40,515 bases of DNA from an uncultured Cytophagales bacterium (GCA_902805615.1 CADCTQ010000182.1:1-40515), one strand, 5' to 3'; shown: positions 25,606 through 35,453, counted from the first letter of the stretch. The notes: generated by a model not told the origin, from the letters alone. Translations and numbers: made by a program.

Positions 25606-28600
25606 CTACCGGCCCAGGGTTTGCAGAATCCGGTCGAGTTCTGCCTCCGAGCAGGTGTCCAGGTTCAGCAGGTCTTCCTGGATGGCGTTCAACTCGGTGG
25701 CCCCGGCCCCGGCCGGCTCGTGGTCGGACGGGGGCGGCGCCGCTTCCGGGGCGGCAACGCCGGGCAACCGGTGGAGGAGCTGGTCCGAAAGCTGCCGGAG
25801 GGTGAAGTTTTGCATGAATTGCACGATGCCCAGGCTGACGCCCAAGTCCCGCTGAATGGTATTTCTCAGTTCGATTGCCATCAGCGAATCGAGGCCCAGC
25901 CGCTGGAGCGGCTCTTCCGCTTCGAGCAGGGCCGGGTCCATTTTGAGCGTTCGGGCCACCAGCCGCCGGGCGTATTCGGCCAGCGCCGGTGGCCGGTCGG
26001 CGGCCGGAAGGCCCTGCCAGTCCCGCAGCGGGGCCGGGGCTGCCGGCGCCTGGCTTTCCCGCAGCAGGCGCGCCAGCAGGGGCGACCGGGAAAAGCCGGC
26101 CGGGTGTGCTTTGAGGGTGCCGAAGTCAATGGGCACCACGCACGCCTGCACCACCGGTCGCCCGATGAGCTGGCCCAGCAGCCGGAACCCTTCTTCGACC
26201 CCCAGGGCGTCAATGCCGAGGGTCGCCAGGTGCGCGTGGGCTTTCCGGCCGTACGCGGTAGCGGCGTGACCGGCTTCGCGCCAGGGCCCCCAGTTGACCA
26301 CCAGCCCGCTGAGCCCGAGGGTGTTGCGGTGGCGGGAAAAGGCGTCCAGGAAAGCGTTGGCGGCGGCGTAAGCGGCCTGCCCGGGCATGGGCATCAGGGA
26401 GGACACCGACGAGAACAGCACGAAGCAGTCAAGCGCCAGGTGTTGGGTGTGGGCGTGCAGATGAAGCGTGCCTTGCACCTTGGCGGCCAGCACCGATCCG
26501 AACGTTTCCGGGTCCTGGTGGGTGATGAGCCCTTCTTCCAGCACGCCGGCCAGGTGAAAGATGCCTTTCAACGGCGGCATGCCCGTACCGGTTTCCGAGA
26601 GGAGCGCCTGCACTTGCGGGCCGTCCGCCACGTCGAGGTGGCGCACTTCCACCCGGGCCCGGCGCCGGAGCCGCCCGAGGGCAGGTTCGGCCTCGGGCGC
26701 CGGCGCGCGGCGGCTCACCAGCACCAGGTGCCGGGCGCCGCCCTGCACGAGCCACTCGGCGCACGCCAGCCCCAGCCCGCCCAGGCCGCCCGTCACCAGG
26801 TACGTGCCGACCGGCGAGAAGGCCGGTGCCGCCGTTCCGTCCGGCACGGGGGGATGGGGGGCGAGCTGCGGGGCAAACACTTCGTCTCCCCGCAGGGCGA
26901 ACTGGTTGTCGGCCGGCGGCTGTGCCATGAGCCGTACCCACGCGGGCAGCGCCGGCGGTTGGCCCGACGGGTGTTCCAGGTCAATGAGGCCGCCCCACTG
27001 GCCGGGCATTTCCAGGGCTGCCGCCCGGCCCAACCCCCACAGGGGAGCCTGGGCGGGATTTATGCAACTGTCTTTACCGGCCACGTACTGCGCCCCGCGG
27101 GTGACGAACCAGACGTGCCAGCGGTGGTCGGGGGGCAACGCCCGCAAAGCGGCATGGGCGGCCTTGCTGCTTTCGAGGGGGTCTTCCGAACCCGGCAGCA
27201 CCACCAGCCGGGCCGGCTGCACCGGGTGCAGGGCGTGGATGCCAGCCAGGGCGGCGGCCTCTCCGGCGGCAAGCAGGTACGCCGTTTTGCCCTGGGCGTG
27301 CAGGTGCCCGTGCAGGGCGGCGGCCAACCCCGAATCGTCTCCGGAAATCACCCAGATCACGTCCGGGCCGGTCGGCGCAAACGGACCGCTCTTTTTCTCC
27401 CATTGCAGTTCGTACACGGGTTGCCGGGGCGGCAGGGGGCGCCGGCCGGCACCCACCCGCTGCAAGACCAGGTCCTGCACCCGCAGGAGCACCTGGCCGT
27501 CGGCATTGAATACCGTGGCCCGCAGCCGGGGAGGTTGGTCGCCGCCCGGCGACTCCCGTTGCACGTAGCTCCACGCCGCCGGGCCGCCGGCCAGGCCGGT
27601 TACTTCCAGCCCGGTCAGCCCGGCCGGCAGGTAATGCCCCCCGCGGTCATGGTCCGGCATGGCGGCCAACGCCACCTGGAAGCAGGCATCCAGCAGGGCC
27701 GGGTGCATCCGGTACGCTTCGGCCTCGCCGGCCAGGGCGCCGGGCAATTCCACGTACCCCAGCGTTTCCCCTTCTCCGATCCACAACGCCTGCACGCCGC
27801 GGAACGTGCTGCCCAGCAGGAGGGCGTCGGGCGTGTATGTGCGGTAGAAATCGGCCCCGGTCATGCGTTCCCCGCACCGCAGCCTGATGTCCGCCAGCGA
27901 ACCCGGGTGGGGCGGTTCGGGCACAGGAGCGGCAGCCGGGCGGGCTTCGGCGGGGTGCCCGGCCAGGGTCCGCAGCGCGTCCAGGTACGGCAAGTGCGCC
28001 AGGATCTGGTCGGCGTCCGGCCCGAAGTCGAGCAGGCAGGCCAGTTCATCCACGCCGGCCTCTTCGAGTTGCCGCACCAGCGGCAGGCAGGTTTCGGGGG
28101 TGCCGATCAGGCCCCTTTCGCGCGCAAAACGGTCAAACAGGAAGTTGACGAACTCATCCATGTCGGCGTCCGACATTTGGCTGATGTCTACTTCGTTGCC
28201 GCGGCTGCCGGCAAAGCCCCGGAGCAACTGCCGGTTGGCCTTCATGTACTGGCAGTAGGGCCGGCGGGCCAGGGCAAGCGTTCCGGCCAGGTCTTCGCCC
28301 AGGAACGTATGCAGCAGCACCGTGACCTGGCCGGTGGCGGGGTCGAAACCGGCGGCGGCCCGGGCCTGCCGGTACAACTGGATCTTGAGGGCCAGTTCGT
28401 CAATGCTCTGGTCGAGGGTGTGGGTGAGCAGGTTGGCGCCGATCTCGCCGGCTTTGATGAACGTATGGGGGTTGCTGGCCGCCGTCACCCAGACGGGTAA
28501 TTCTTTCTGAACGGGCGCCGGGTAGATTTTCACCCCGATGGGTTCGCCCTTGCCGTTGCGGGCGTCGGCCTTCCCCCCGCGCCACAGGTGCCGGACCTGC

Positions 28601-29001
28601 TCGATGCCCTCGTAGAGGTGCTGCTGCCGCCCGGCGTAGCGTTCGGGGAAAAAAGCAAAATCATCCGGGTTCCAGCCGGCGGCGAACGAAACGCCCACCC
28701 GGCCGCCCGAAAGGTTGTCAACCATGGCCCATTCTTCGGCAACCCGGAGGGGGTTGTGCAGGGGCAGCACCACGCTGCCGGCCTGTAGCCGCACCCGGCT
28801 GGTGATGGTTGCCAGGGCGGCCTGCAATACGGCGGCGTTGGGGAACAGGCAGCCGAATTCGGTGAAGTGGCGCTCGGGCACCCATACGCTCGAAAACCCG
28901 TTCGCATCGGCGAACCGGGCGCTTTCCGTGAGGAGGCGGTAGCGGCTGTCGCGGTGCAGGGTCTCTTCGGTGCTGGCAAAGAAGATCAATCCGAATTGCA
29001 T
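25606..29001 (-). CDS. PKS protein: luciferase-like monooxygenase-DH(C-half)-KR-ACP
   Basis: 1131 residues. Residues 1-350 are a luciferase-like flavin monooxygenase (LLM) domain of the kind embedded in NRPS/PKS proteins (start MQFGLIFFASTEE, VPERHF, SFAAGWNPDDF). About 365-520 is the second hot-dog half of a PKS dehydratase: GSTFRGVQALWIGEGE, then HPALLDACFQ with the catalytic DxxxQ. A ketoreductase follows with TGGLGGLG (about 733), a catalytic Ser in SSVSSLMPMPGQ and Tyr in AAYAAANAF; LEE stands where B-type ketoreductases have LDD. The ACP has RLGLDSLM (about 1035) and an acidic C-terminal tail that could be a docking segment. The gene starts 17 bases after the previous PKS gene, which ends exactly with the first hot-dog half. 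The two proteins therefore most likely form one KS-AT-DH-KR-ACP module carrying an LLM that hydroxylates or oxidises the chain. Confidence 0.92.
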   Translation of the reverse strand: MQFGLIFFASTEETLHRDSRYRLLTESARFADANGFSSVWVPERHFTEFGCLFPNAAVLQAALATITSRVRLQAGSVVLPLHNPLRVAEEWAMVDNLSGGRVGVSFAAGWNPDDFAFFPERYAGRQQHLYEGIEQVRHLWRGGKADARNGKGEPIGVKIYPAPVQKELPVWVTAASNPHTFIKAGEIGANLLTHTLDQSIDELALKIQLYRQARAAAGFDPATGQVTVLLHTFLGEDLAGTLALARRPYCQYMKANRQLLRGFAGSRGNEVDISQMSDADMDEFVNFLFDRFARERGLIGTPETCLPLVRQLEEAGVDELACLLDFGPDADQILAHLPYLDALRTLAGHPAEARPAAAPVPEPPHPGSLADIRLRCGERMTGADFYRTYTPDALLLGSTFRGVQALWIGEGETLGYVELPGALAGEAEAYRMHPALLDACFQVALAAMPDHDRGGHYLPAGLTGLEVTGLAGGPAAWSYVQRESPGGDQPPRLRATVFNADGQVLLRVQDLVLQRVGAGRRPLPPRQPVYELQWEKKSGPFAPTGPDVIWVISGDDSGLAAALHGHLHAQGKTAYLLAAGEAAALAGIHALHPVQPARLVVLPGSEDPLESSKAAHAALRALPPDHRWHVWFVTRGAQYVAGKDSCINPAQAPLWGLGRAAALEMPGQWGGLIDLEHPSGQPPALPAWVRLMAQPPADNQFALRGDEVFAPQLAPHPPVPDGTAAPAFSPVGTYLVTGGLGGLGLACAEWLVQGGARHLVLVSRRAPAPEAEPALGRLRRRARVEVRHLDVADGPQVQALLSETGTGMPPLKGIFHLAGVLEEGLITHQDPETFGSVLAAKVQGTLHLHAHTQHLALDCFVLFSSVSSLMPMPGQAAYAAANAFLDAFSRHRNTLGLSGLVVNWGPWREAGHAATAYGRKAHAHLATLGIDALGVEEGFRLLGQLIGRPVVQACVVPIDFGTLKAHPAGFSRSPLLARLLRESQAPAAPAPLRDWQGLPAADRPPALAEYARRLVARTLKMDPALLEAEEPLQRLGLDSLMAIELRNTIQRDLGVSLGIVQFMQNFTLRQLSDQLLHRLPGVAAPEAAPPPSDHEPAGAGATELNAIQEDLLNLDTCSEAELDRILQTLGR

Positions 29002-29018
29002 AGGCGGGGCGGAAAAGG

Positions 29019-32000
29019 TTAAACGGTTTCAATGGTGGCCTGCGCGTTGAGGGTCCAGTCGCGGCGGCCGGACTGGCTGTACACCTCCACCCGGATGGCC
29101 TGGCCCGGCTGCATCACCAGCAGGGTCTGGAGCCGGACGGCCGCATCGGGCGGAATGACCAGGGCCCGGGGCAGTTGCAGGGAGGCGATCTTGCAGTGGG
29201 GCCGCCCGAGCACTTCCTCGGCGGCCCGGGTGGCGATCTCGATGTAGGCCGAGAAGGGCATGATGCTTTCCTGGTCAATGCAATGGTCGCCCAGGAAGGG
29301 ATACTGCGCGTGGTCAATGGTGGCTTCCCAGCCGAAGTGCCCGGGCTGGTTGGCAACCGGCGTCAGGGGGTGTCCCAGGAAAGGGTGACGGTCCGCGCGG
29401 CGGTCCGGCGAGGCCGTGCCCGGGGCGGGGGGCGTGATCCAGTACGTGCTCCGCGCAAAAGGATAATTCGGCAGCGGCGCCTGCACGCCCCGGGCGTGGG
29501 CGTAGAGGGTATCCCAACTGATGCCCGCCCCGGCGCGGTACAGTTCGGCGAGGCCCTCCAGCAGTGGGCGGTTGCCGGGCGCGTTGGCCCGCAGGCCCGG
29601 CAGGAACGCCACGCCGGCGTCGGGAGCCATGCTCCGGGCCAGGGTAGTGAGGGCGGGCTGCGGACCGATTTCGAGGCAAACGTCAACGCCGCGGTCCAGC
29701 AGGGTTTGCACGGCGCCGCTGAACCGGACCGGCGCAGTCACGTGATCGATCCAGTAGGCCGGGTTTGCCATTTCGCCGCGCACGGCTTCTCCCGTCACCG
29801 TCGAAATGAGGCCGGCCGCGGGCAGCCGGTACGTCACGCCGGCCGCCACCCGGCCGAATTCCGGGAGCATGGGCTCCATCAGGGGCGAATGAAAGGCGTG
29901 GGAGACGCGCAGCCGGCCCGTCCGGATGCCCCGGGCGGCCAGGCCGGTCATCATCGCCGCCACCGATTCGCCCCGGCCCGACACCACCAGGTGTTCCGGG
30001 CCGTTGTACGCCGACACGACCAGGTCGGGCCCGTACTGCGGCAGCAGGGGTTCTACCTGCGCGGGGGAGGCAAATACGGTTGCCATGCTGCCGGGCGGTA
30101 AAGCCTGCATGAGCCGCCCCCGGGCCACCACCAGGCGCAGGGCGTCTTCCGTACTGAATACGCCCGCCAGGCAAGCCATGGCGTATTCCCCGATGCTGTG
30201 CCCGACCATGACGGCCGGTTTTACGCCCCACGACGCCCACAGTTTGGCGAGGCCATAGGCTAGGGCAAACAGGGCGGGCTGGGTGTACTGCGTCTGGTGG
30301 ATGCGGTCGTCGTCTCCGAAAAGGACTTCGCACAACGACCAATCGGCGGATTGCCGCACAATCGCTTCGCATTCCAGCACGGCGGCCCGGAACACGGGTT
30401 CTTCGCCGAACAACTGGCGGCCCATGCCCGCGTACTGGGCGCCTTGCCCCGTAAACAGGAAGGCAACGACGGGTGGGGCCGACCCGACCCGACGGCCCTC
30501 CGGCAAGGCCCGCAGTTGCTGCCGCAGTTCGGCAATGCTGCCGAACACGCAGCCGGCCCGCACGCCGAAATGGTCGCGGCCCGCGTTGGCGCTTTTGCAG
30601 AGGTCGGCCGGGTGCACGCCGCCGTGGCGTTCCAGGTACGCATCCAGTTGCGCGGCCCGCCGGGCAAGGGCCGGCCCCGACTTTGCCGAAAGCGCCAGGA
30701 AGTAGCTGCCGGACGGTCCGTCCGCCGGGGCTATTGCTTCCGCCGGGGCGGCGGCTTCTTCCACGATCACGTGGGCGTTGGCGCCGCCGATGCCGAAGGA
30801 ACTGATGCCGGCGATCCGGGAACCGCCGGCCTGCCAGTCGGCCAGGTGCGTATGCACGGTGAAGGGGGTGTCTTCGAACCGGATGGCGGCATTGGGGCGT
30901 TCGAAGTGCAGGCTGGGCGGCAATTGCTTTTTGTTGAGCGACAAGACGACTTTGATCAGTTGCGCAATGCCGGCCGCCGCCTCCAGGTGCCCGATGTTCG
31001 TTTTCACCGAGCCGATCCGGCAGAACTGCTTCCGGGCGGTGTGCGTGGCAAAGGCTTTGGTGAGCCCCTCGATCTCGATGGGGTCGCCGAGGGCCGTGCC
31101 CGTACCGTGGGCTTCCACGTAGGAGACGTCGGCGGCCGACACGCCGGCGTTGCGGAGGGCGGTGCCGATCAGCTCGGCGTGGGCCGCCGGGTTGGGCGCC
31201 GTGAGCCCGTTGGCGCTGCCGCCGTGGTTGACGGCCGAGCCCCGGATCACGGCCAGGATGGGGTCTTTGTCGGCGATGGCCCGGCTCAGCGGCTTGAGCA
31301 GCACGGCCCCGACCCCTTCGCCGAGCACGATGCCGTTGGCGCGGTGGTCAAAGGCCCGGCAGCGTCCGTCGGGAGAATGGATTTTCAGCTGGCTCATGCC
31401 CACGTAGTACTGGGGTGAGAGCAGGAGGTTCACGCCGCCCGCCAGGGCCAGGTCGCATTCCCCCTGCCGCAACGCCTGGCAGGCCGCGTGTACGGCCACC
31501 AGCGAGGAGGAGCACAACGTATCCACCAGGACGGAAGGTCCGCGCAGGCCGAAGCAGAACGATACCCGGTTGGGGAGAATGCCGTTCTGGTTGCCGATGC
31601 CGGCCGTATGGTCGGCCTGGGTCAGGCCGGGCTCAATGTACCGGTAATAGCCGTTGTAGCTGCTCCCGACGTACACCCCGGTGGCCGAGTTGGCCAGCCG
31701 GCGGGCGGTGTACCCGGCGTTTTCGAACGTCTCCCACGCTACCTCCAGCAGCAGCCTTTGCTGGGGGTCCATCGAAACGGCCTCCCGCGGGGAAATGTCG
31801 AAGAACGCAGGATCAAAGTCGCCGATGTCGTCGAGGAATCCGCCCCAGCGGGAATAGGTTTTGTGCGCTTTCCGGGGCGCCGGATCGTAGAAGTCCTGCC
31901 ACCGCCAGCGGTTTCCGGGCACCTCGCGGATGGCGTCGCGGCCCGCTTGCAGCAATTCCCAGTAGGCTTCCGGCCCGGGCGCGCCGGGAAACCGGCAGCT

Positions 32001-32126
32001 CATGCCGATGATGGCGATGGGCTCGTGCACCGGCGGCCGGGCGGCCTGGAGTTGCCCGCGCAGTTTTTTCAGTTCCAGGTAGGCGGCGGCAAGCAGGGCT
32101 TTGGAATCGGTCGGTTGGGTACCCAT
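29019..32126 (-). CDS. PKS protein: KS-AT-DH(N-half)
   Basis: 1035 residues. A short helical N-terminus precedes the ketosynthase, which has EPIAIIGMSCRFPG, DTLCSSSL (active Cys about 204), EAHGTGT and NIGHLEAAAG, so it looks catalytically complete. The acyltransferase (about 555-860) has FTGQGAQYAGMG, GHSIGEYA (about 643) and HAFH, the pattern typical of malonyl-CoA-specific domains. The last 130 residues are only the first hot-dog half of a dehydratase: HPFLGHPLTP, then DHCIDQESIMPFSAY. The family motif HxxxGxxxxP keeps His and Pro but has Gln for Gly. The protein stops at NAQATIETV, just where the second hot-dog should begin; that half is encoded by the next gene. It starts 7 bases after the ligase gene, so it should accept the fatty acyl starter. 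No ACP is present in this protein. Confidence 0.93.
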   Translation of the reverse strand: MGTQPTDSKALLAAAYLELKKLRGQLQAARPPVHEPIAIIGMSCRFPGAPGPEAYWELLQAGRDAIREVPGNRWRWQDFYDPAPRKAHKTYSRWGGFLDDIGDFDPAFFDISPREAVSMDPQQRLLLEVAWETFENAGYTARRLANSATGVYVGSSYNGYYRYIEPGLTQADHTAGIGNQNGILPNRVSFCFGLRGPSVLVDTLCSSSLVAVHAACQALRQGECDLALAGGVNLLLSPQYYVGMSQLKIHSPDGRCRAFDHRANGIVLGEGVGAVLLKPLSRAIADKDPILAVIRGSAVNHGGSANGLTAPNPAAHAELIGTALRNAGVSAADVSYVEAHGTGTALGDPIEIEGLTKAFATHTARKQFCRIGSVKTNIGHLEAAAGIAQLIKVVLSLNKKQLPPSLHFERPNAAIRFEDTPFTVHTHLADWQAGGSRIAGISSFGIGGANAHVIVEEAAAPAEAIAPADGPSGSYFLALSAKSGPALARRAAQLDAYLERHGGVHPADLCKSANAGRDHFGVRAGCVFGSIAELRQQLRALPEGRRVGSAPPVVAFLFTGQGAQYAGMGRQLFGEEPVFRAAVLECEAIVRQSADWSLCEVLFGDDDRIHQTQYTQPALFALAYGLAKLWASWGVKPAVMVGHSIGEYAMACLAGVFSTEDALRLVVARGRLMQALPPGSMATVFASPAQVEPLLPQYGPDLVVSAYNGPEHLVVSGRGESVAAMMTGLAARGIRTGRLRVSHAFHSPLMEPMLPEFGRVAAGVTYRLPAAGLISTVTGEAVRGEMANPAYWIDHVTAPVRFSGAVQTLLDRGVDVCLEIGPQPALTTLARSMAPDAGVAFLPGLRANAPGNRPLLEGLAELYRAGAGISWDTLYAHARGVQAPLPNYPFARSTYWITPPAPGTASPDRRADRHPFLGHPLTPVANQPGHFGWEATIDHAQYPFLGDHCIDQESIMPFSAYIEIATRAAEEVLGRPHCKIASLQLPRALVIPPDAAVRLQTLLVMQPGQAIRVEVYSQSGRRDWTLNAQATIETV

Positions 32127-32133
32127 AGGTGGC

Positions 32134-34308
32134 TCAGGGACGGTTGGAGGCGTGTATCTCTTTCAAAAGCAGTCCGCACAGTTCTTCTTCCGACAAGGCG
32201 CCCAGTTCGGCATCGGCGGGGGAAGGGTCGGCCGCGGCCGCATCCGTCGCTCCGGCCGCGGCGGGCAGCAGCACCCCGCACAGCCGGTCGGCCAGCTGCC
32301 CGGCGGTGGGCGCCTCGAACAACAGGGTCACCGGCACGGGTACGCCCAGCGCCGCCTCCAGCGCGTGCGTCAGTTTCATCGCTTTCACCGAGTTGAGGCC
32401 CAGTTGGTGAAAGCTTCGGTCCGGCTCGATGAGGGGGAGGCCGGTCAGTTGGGTCAGCGCCGCGGTGATCGCGCCGGACACCCGGTTTCTGACGGCTTGC
32501 TCATCGGGTTGCTCATCGTGGGGCGGGCCGGCCCATTCGTCGGCCGGCAGCACCGGCAACGTCGGCACCGCGCCGGCCGGCGGGGCTTCCGCGCGGCTCA
32601 CGGCAATGGCATTGAGTTCGTCATCCAGGAGTTTGCGCCGGCATTCGTTGCGCCGGATCTTGCCGCTCGACGTTTTGGGAATGGCGGCCAGGTGGACCAG
32701 CGCGATGGTGTGCGCCTCGATGCCGTGTTCGCCGACAATGTGTTCCCGCACGCGGGCAAAGATTTCGGCGGCCTCCGGGCCGGAGAGGTGCCGGTTTTTG
32801 ACTTCAACGACCACGGCGAGGGTTTCGGCGCCGTCTGCTTCCACCGAAAACGCGGCGCAGGTGCTTTTGAGCAGGGACGGGTGCGCGTTCCGGACGGTAC
32901 ACTCAATGTCGGTGGGGTAGTGGTTGTACCCGCGGATGATGATCAGTTCCTTGAGCCGGCCGCTCACGAACAACTGCCCTTCCAGCACGAATCCCAGATC
33001 ACCCGTTCTCAGGAAAGGGCCTTCGCGGGTATCGGTGGTAAAGGCGCGGAAGGTTTCCCGGGTCGCCGCCGGGTTTTGCCAGTACCCCCGGGCGATGGTT
33101 TTGCCGCCCACCCATATTTCGCCCACTTCGTTTTCGGCGCAGCCGGCGCCCGTGGCGGGGTGCACGATGCGAACGCGGGTGTCTATCCGGCTCAGGCCGG
33201 AGCTGACCACCTGTTTTGCGCCGGGGGCGGGACCGTTCACCGGTTGCACGCGGTGCCTTTCGAGGGCCGACGCGTCTACGGAAAGGATCAGCGCGGGCAC
33301 CCGGTTGGTTTTGGCCGACACCTTGAGCGTGGCTTCCGCCAGCCCGTACCCCGGGGCTACGGCGCTTTCCTTGAGGCCCGTGGCGGCCAGCGTGGCCACT
33401 ACCCCCCGGATGGTTTCGGCCCGGACGGGTTCGGCGGCGTTGCCCAGCAGTTCCACGTGCGCCAGGTCGAGGGTCTGCAACTGCTCGCCGGTAATGCCCG
33501 CCAGGCACATGTCGTAGGCAAAGTTGGGCGCGATGGTGTGCGTTGCCTTGAAGCACGACATGGCCTGCAACCAGGAAAACGGCCTGGCCAGGAAGGTGAC
33601 CGGCGACAGGAGGTAGCCGGGAATGCCTTTGTAGAGCGGGAACAGGATGCCGTAGATCAGCCCCAGGTCGTGGAAAGCGGGCAGCCACGAACAAATGCTG
33701 CTGCCGGGCGGGTAATCGTGCCCCAGGTCAAAGTCGGCCAGGTTCACCATGATGTTGTCGTGCCCGATCATTACGCCTTTCGGATTGCCGGTAGAGCCCG
33801 AGGTATATTGCAGGAAGGCCAGGGCGTCCGCGCCGGCGGCGTCTTCCGGCCGGTAGGCCGCAGCGGGTTCGGTGGTCTCCTCGTGGACGAGCACCGGGTA
33901 AGCGGCGGCAATGCCCGGGAAATTGCGGTCAATGTTTTTCTTTACCGCCCCGGTGGTGAGCACGGCGCGGGCCCCCGAATTTTCGAGGATGGTTTCGATC
34001 CGGCCCGACAGGCTGTTTTTCCGGGGCGGGTAGGCGGGCACGGCCACCGTACCGGCGTACAGACAGCCCATGAACGCCTCGATGAAGTCCAGGCCCTGTA
34101 CGTACAGCAGCACCACCCGTTCGTTGCGCAGGGCCAGGTTTTGCAGGCGGGCGGCCACCCGGCGGCTGTTGTGGTCGAGTTTGCGGTACGTGACGGACTG
34201 TTCAATGGCATCTCCCCCGGACAAGTAGTGGAAGGCGATGTGTTCGGGCGTCTCGGCGGCACGCTGCTTCAGCGTGGCAACGATGGTATCCGGTTTCGGC
34301 TCAGACAT
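32134..34308 (-). CDS. fatty acyl-AMP ligase fused to acyl carrier domain (loading protein)
   Basis: 724 residues. The body is an adenylate-forming enzyme of the fatty acyl-AMP ligase (FAAL) type: VAVPAYPPRK, A3 motif LQYTSGSTGNPKGVMIGH (about residue 168), SWLPAFHDLGLIYG, GLAEATLKVS, and a C-terminal GYNHYPTDIE and SGKIRR region. FAALs make acyl-AMP from ATP and a free fatty acid and pass the acyl group straight to a carrier domain. Here a carrier domain is fused at the C-terminus (FHQLGLNSVKAM, Ser about 640). This is the standard starter module of lipopeptide assembly lines, and its place directly before the first KS gene fits that role. The lipid length cannot be read from the sequence. 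Confidence 0.94.
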   Translation of the reverse strand: MSEPKPDTIVATLKQRAAETPEHIAFHYLSGGDAIEQSVTYRKLDHNSRRVAARLQNLALRNERVVLLYVQGLDFIEAFMGCLYAGTVAVPAYPPRKNSLSGRIETILENSGARAVLTTGAVKKNIDRNFPGIAAAYPVLVHEETTEPAAAYRPEDAAGADALAFLQYTSGSTGNPKGVMIGHDNIMVNLADFDLGHDYPPGSSICSWLPAFHDLGLIYGILFPLYKGIPGYLLSPVTFLARPFSWLQAMSCFKATHTIAPNFAYDMCLAGITGEQLQTLDLAHVELLGNAAEPVRAETIRGVVATLAATGLKESAVAPGYGLAEATLKVSAKTNRVPALILSVDASALERHRVQPVNGPAPGAKQVVSSGLSRIDTRVRIVHPATGAGCAENEVGEIWVGGKTIARGYWQNPAATRETFRAFTTDTREGPFLRTGDLGFVLEGQLFVSGRLKELIIIRGYNHYPTDIECTVRNAHPSLLKSTCAAFSVEADGAETLAVVVEVKNRHLSGPEAAEIFARVREHIVGEHGIEAHTIALVHLAAIPKTSSGKIRRNECRRKLLDDELNAIAVSRAEAPPAGAVPTLPVLPADEWAGPPHDEQPDEQAVRNRVSGAITAALTQLTGLPLIEPDRSFHQLGLNSVKAMKLTHALEAALGVPVPVTLLFEAPTAGQLADRLCGVLLPAAAGATDAAAADPSPADAELGALSEEELCGLLLKEIHASNRP

Positions 34309-34345
34309 GGGAAGAGGGGTTAGCAGTAGAAAATGCGGGGGCGTT

Positions 34346-35296
34346 TCATTCCGTTTTACCCCAGTTCATCCGTTCGGCCTCCGTCCACAGTTCGGGGAAA
34401 AACATGATGCGCTGGTGGCGGGGCGTGAGGTACTTCCGCCAGTTGGTGCCGCCGGTGGAGGCGACGGTTTCGCCTTCGGGCTTCACCAGGTGCCGGGCCG
34501 CCGCCCGCAGGTGCACCGTAGACCAGCCCACGTTCGACAAGTGGTCGAAGGTGCGCAGGGCTTCGGTTATTTTTTCCCGGGCCGGCGCCTGGCTGTAAAA
34601 CTGCACGAAGGTTTGCCAGAGGTTTTTGTGCTGGTACTCCTTGAGTTTGCCCGCCAGGTACGCGTCGTACCGCTGTTCAAAGTGCACCAGGCTGAGGTCT
34701 TTGCGGCCCGTGCCTACTTCGGTGGCCCCGCTTTTCCAGTAGATGTGCCGGTACAGGTCGGCCGTTTTGCCCCCGGCCGCGGCCGGCCGGTGTTCGCAAA
34801 CCACCAGGTTGAGGGCGTCGGTGGAGCAGATTTCGATGAGGCGGTACTGCACCGACTGGAATCCGCTGGCGGGAAAGAGGGCTTTGCGAAACGTCTGGAA
34901 CTGGGCCCGGTCCAACCCGTCGGACATGATGTCGAAAGAATGGATCAGGTTTTTGTAGTAGCGGTTCAGGCGCTGGACCTTCTCCAGGAACACCGCTTCG
35001 CCGGCCTGCGGGGGCGAGGTGAGCTGCTCGATCTCCCACAGGATCATCCGGAAGTACAGCTCGGCGATCTGGTGAAAGATGATGAACACGATTTCATCCG
35101 GAAAATTGGTTTTGGGCCGCTGGATGTTGAGCAGAATGTCCGTGCACAGGTAATCGGCGTAGTCGAGGTTCTTCTCGTAGAGCAGCTTTTCGAGGTGGCA
35201 CACGATGTTTTGCCCTTCGGCTGCGTACTTCGCCTGTAGTTTGCTTACTTCGTGCGCCAGCGTTTCGTCAATGAGTGAGGCAGCAGGGCTGGTCAT
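34346..35296 (-). CDS. tryptophan 2,3-dioxygenase family protein
   Basis: The protein is 316 residues from the ATG at 35296 (MTSPAASLIDETLAHEV). The frame is open to 35524, but that would overlap the preceding gene and adds 76 residues unlike the family, so I prefer the shorter start. Family signatures: IIFHQIAELYFRMILWEIE with the His of the haem pocket region, SFDIMSDGLDRAQFQTFRK, and a C-terminal STGGTNWRKYLTPRHQ segment corresponding to the GTGG-type substrate loop. These haem enzymes open the indole ring of L-Trp to N-formylkynurenine. It lies between the diaminopropionate genes and the loading ligase on the same strand, which suggests that a Trp-derived unit (formylkynurenine or kynurenine) feeds the assembly line. 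No kynurenine formamidase is in the window. It could alternatively act on a modified Trp or indole substrate. Confidence 0.88.
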   Translation of the reverse strand: MTSPAASLIDETLAHEVSKLQAKYAAEGQNIVCHLEKLLYEKNLDYADYLCTDILLNIQRPKTNFPDEIVFIIFHQIAELYFRMILWEIEQLTSPPQAGEAVFLEKVQRLNRYYKNLIHSFDIMSDGLDRAQFQTFRKALFPASGFQSVQYRLIEICSTDALNLVVCEHRPAAAGGKTADLYRHIYWKSGATEVGTGRKDLSLVHFEQRYDAYLAGKLKEYQHKNLWQTFVQFYSQAPAREKITEALRTFDHLSNVGWSTVHLRAAARHLVKPEGETVASTGGTNWRKYLTPRHQRIMFFPELWTEAERMNWGKTE

Positions 35297-35453
35297 ATGC
35301 GTGATGAGTTTGGTAACGTTGCGGATGGGGTACGCGTGCGGGCCGGCGGCCGGTAAAGGCGGATGCCCTGTATTAAGAGTCTTTCTTTCATACACCCAAC
35401 TAGCATAGCGAATTGCAGTACTGCCGGGCAATTCAGGTGCAGCGGAGGCGGGG

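Noticed and set aside
25519-28500. Long plus-strand open frame of about 990 codons
   Set aside because: Antisense shadow of the LLM-KR-ACP gene. It is rich in Gly, Arg, Gln and Val without recognisable motifs.
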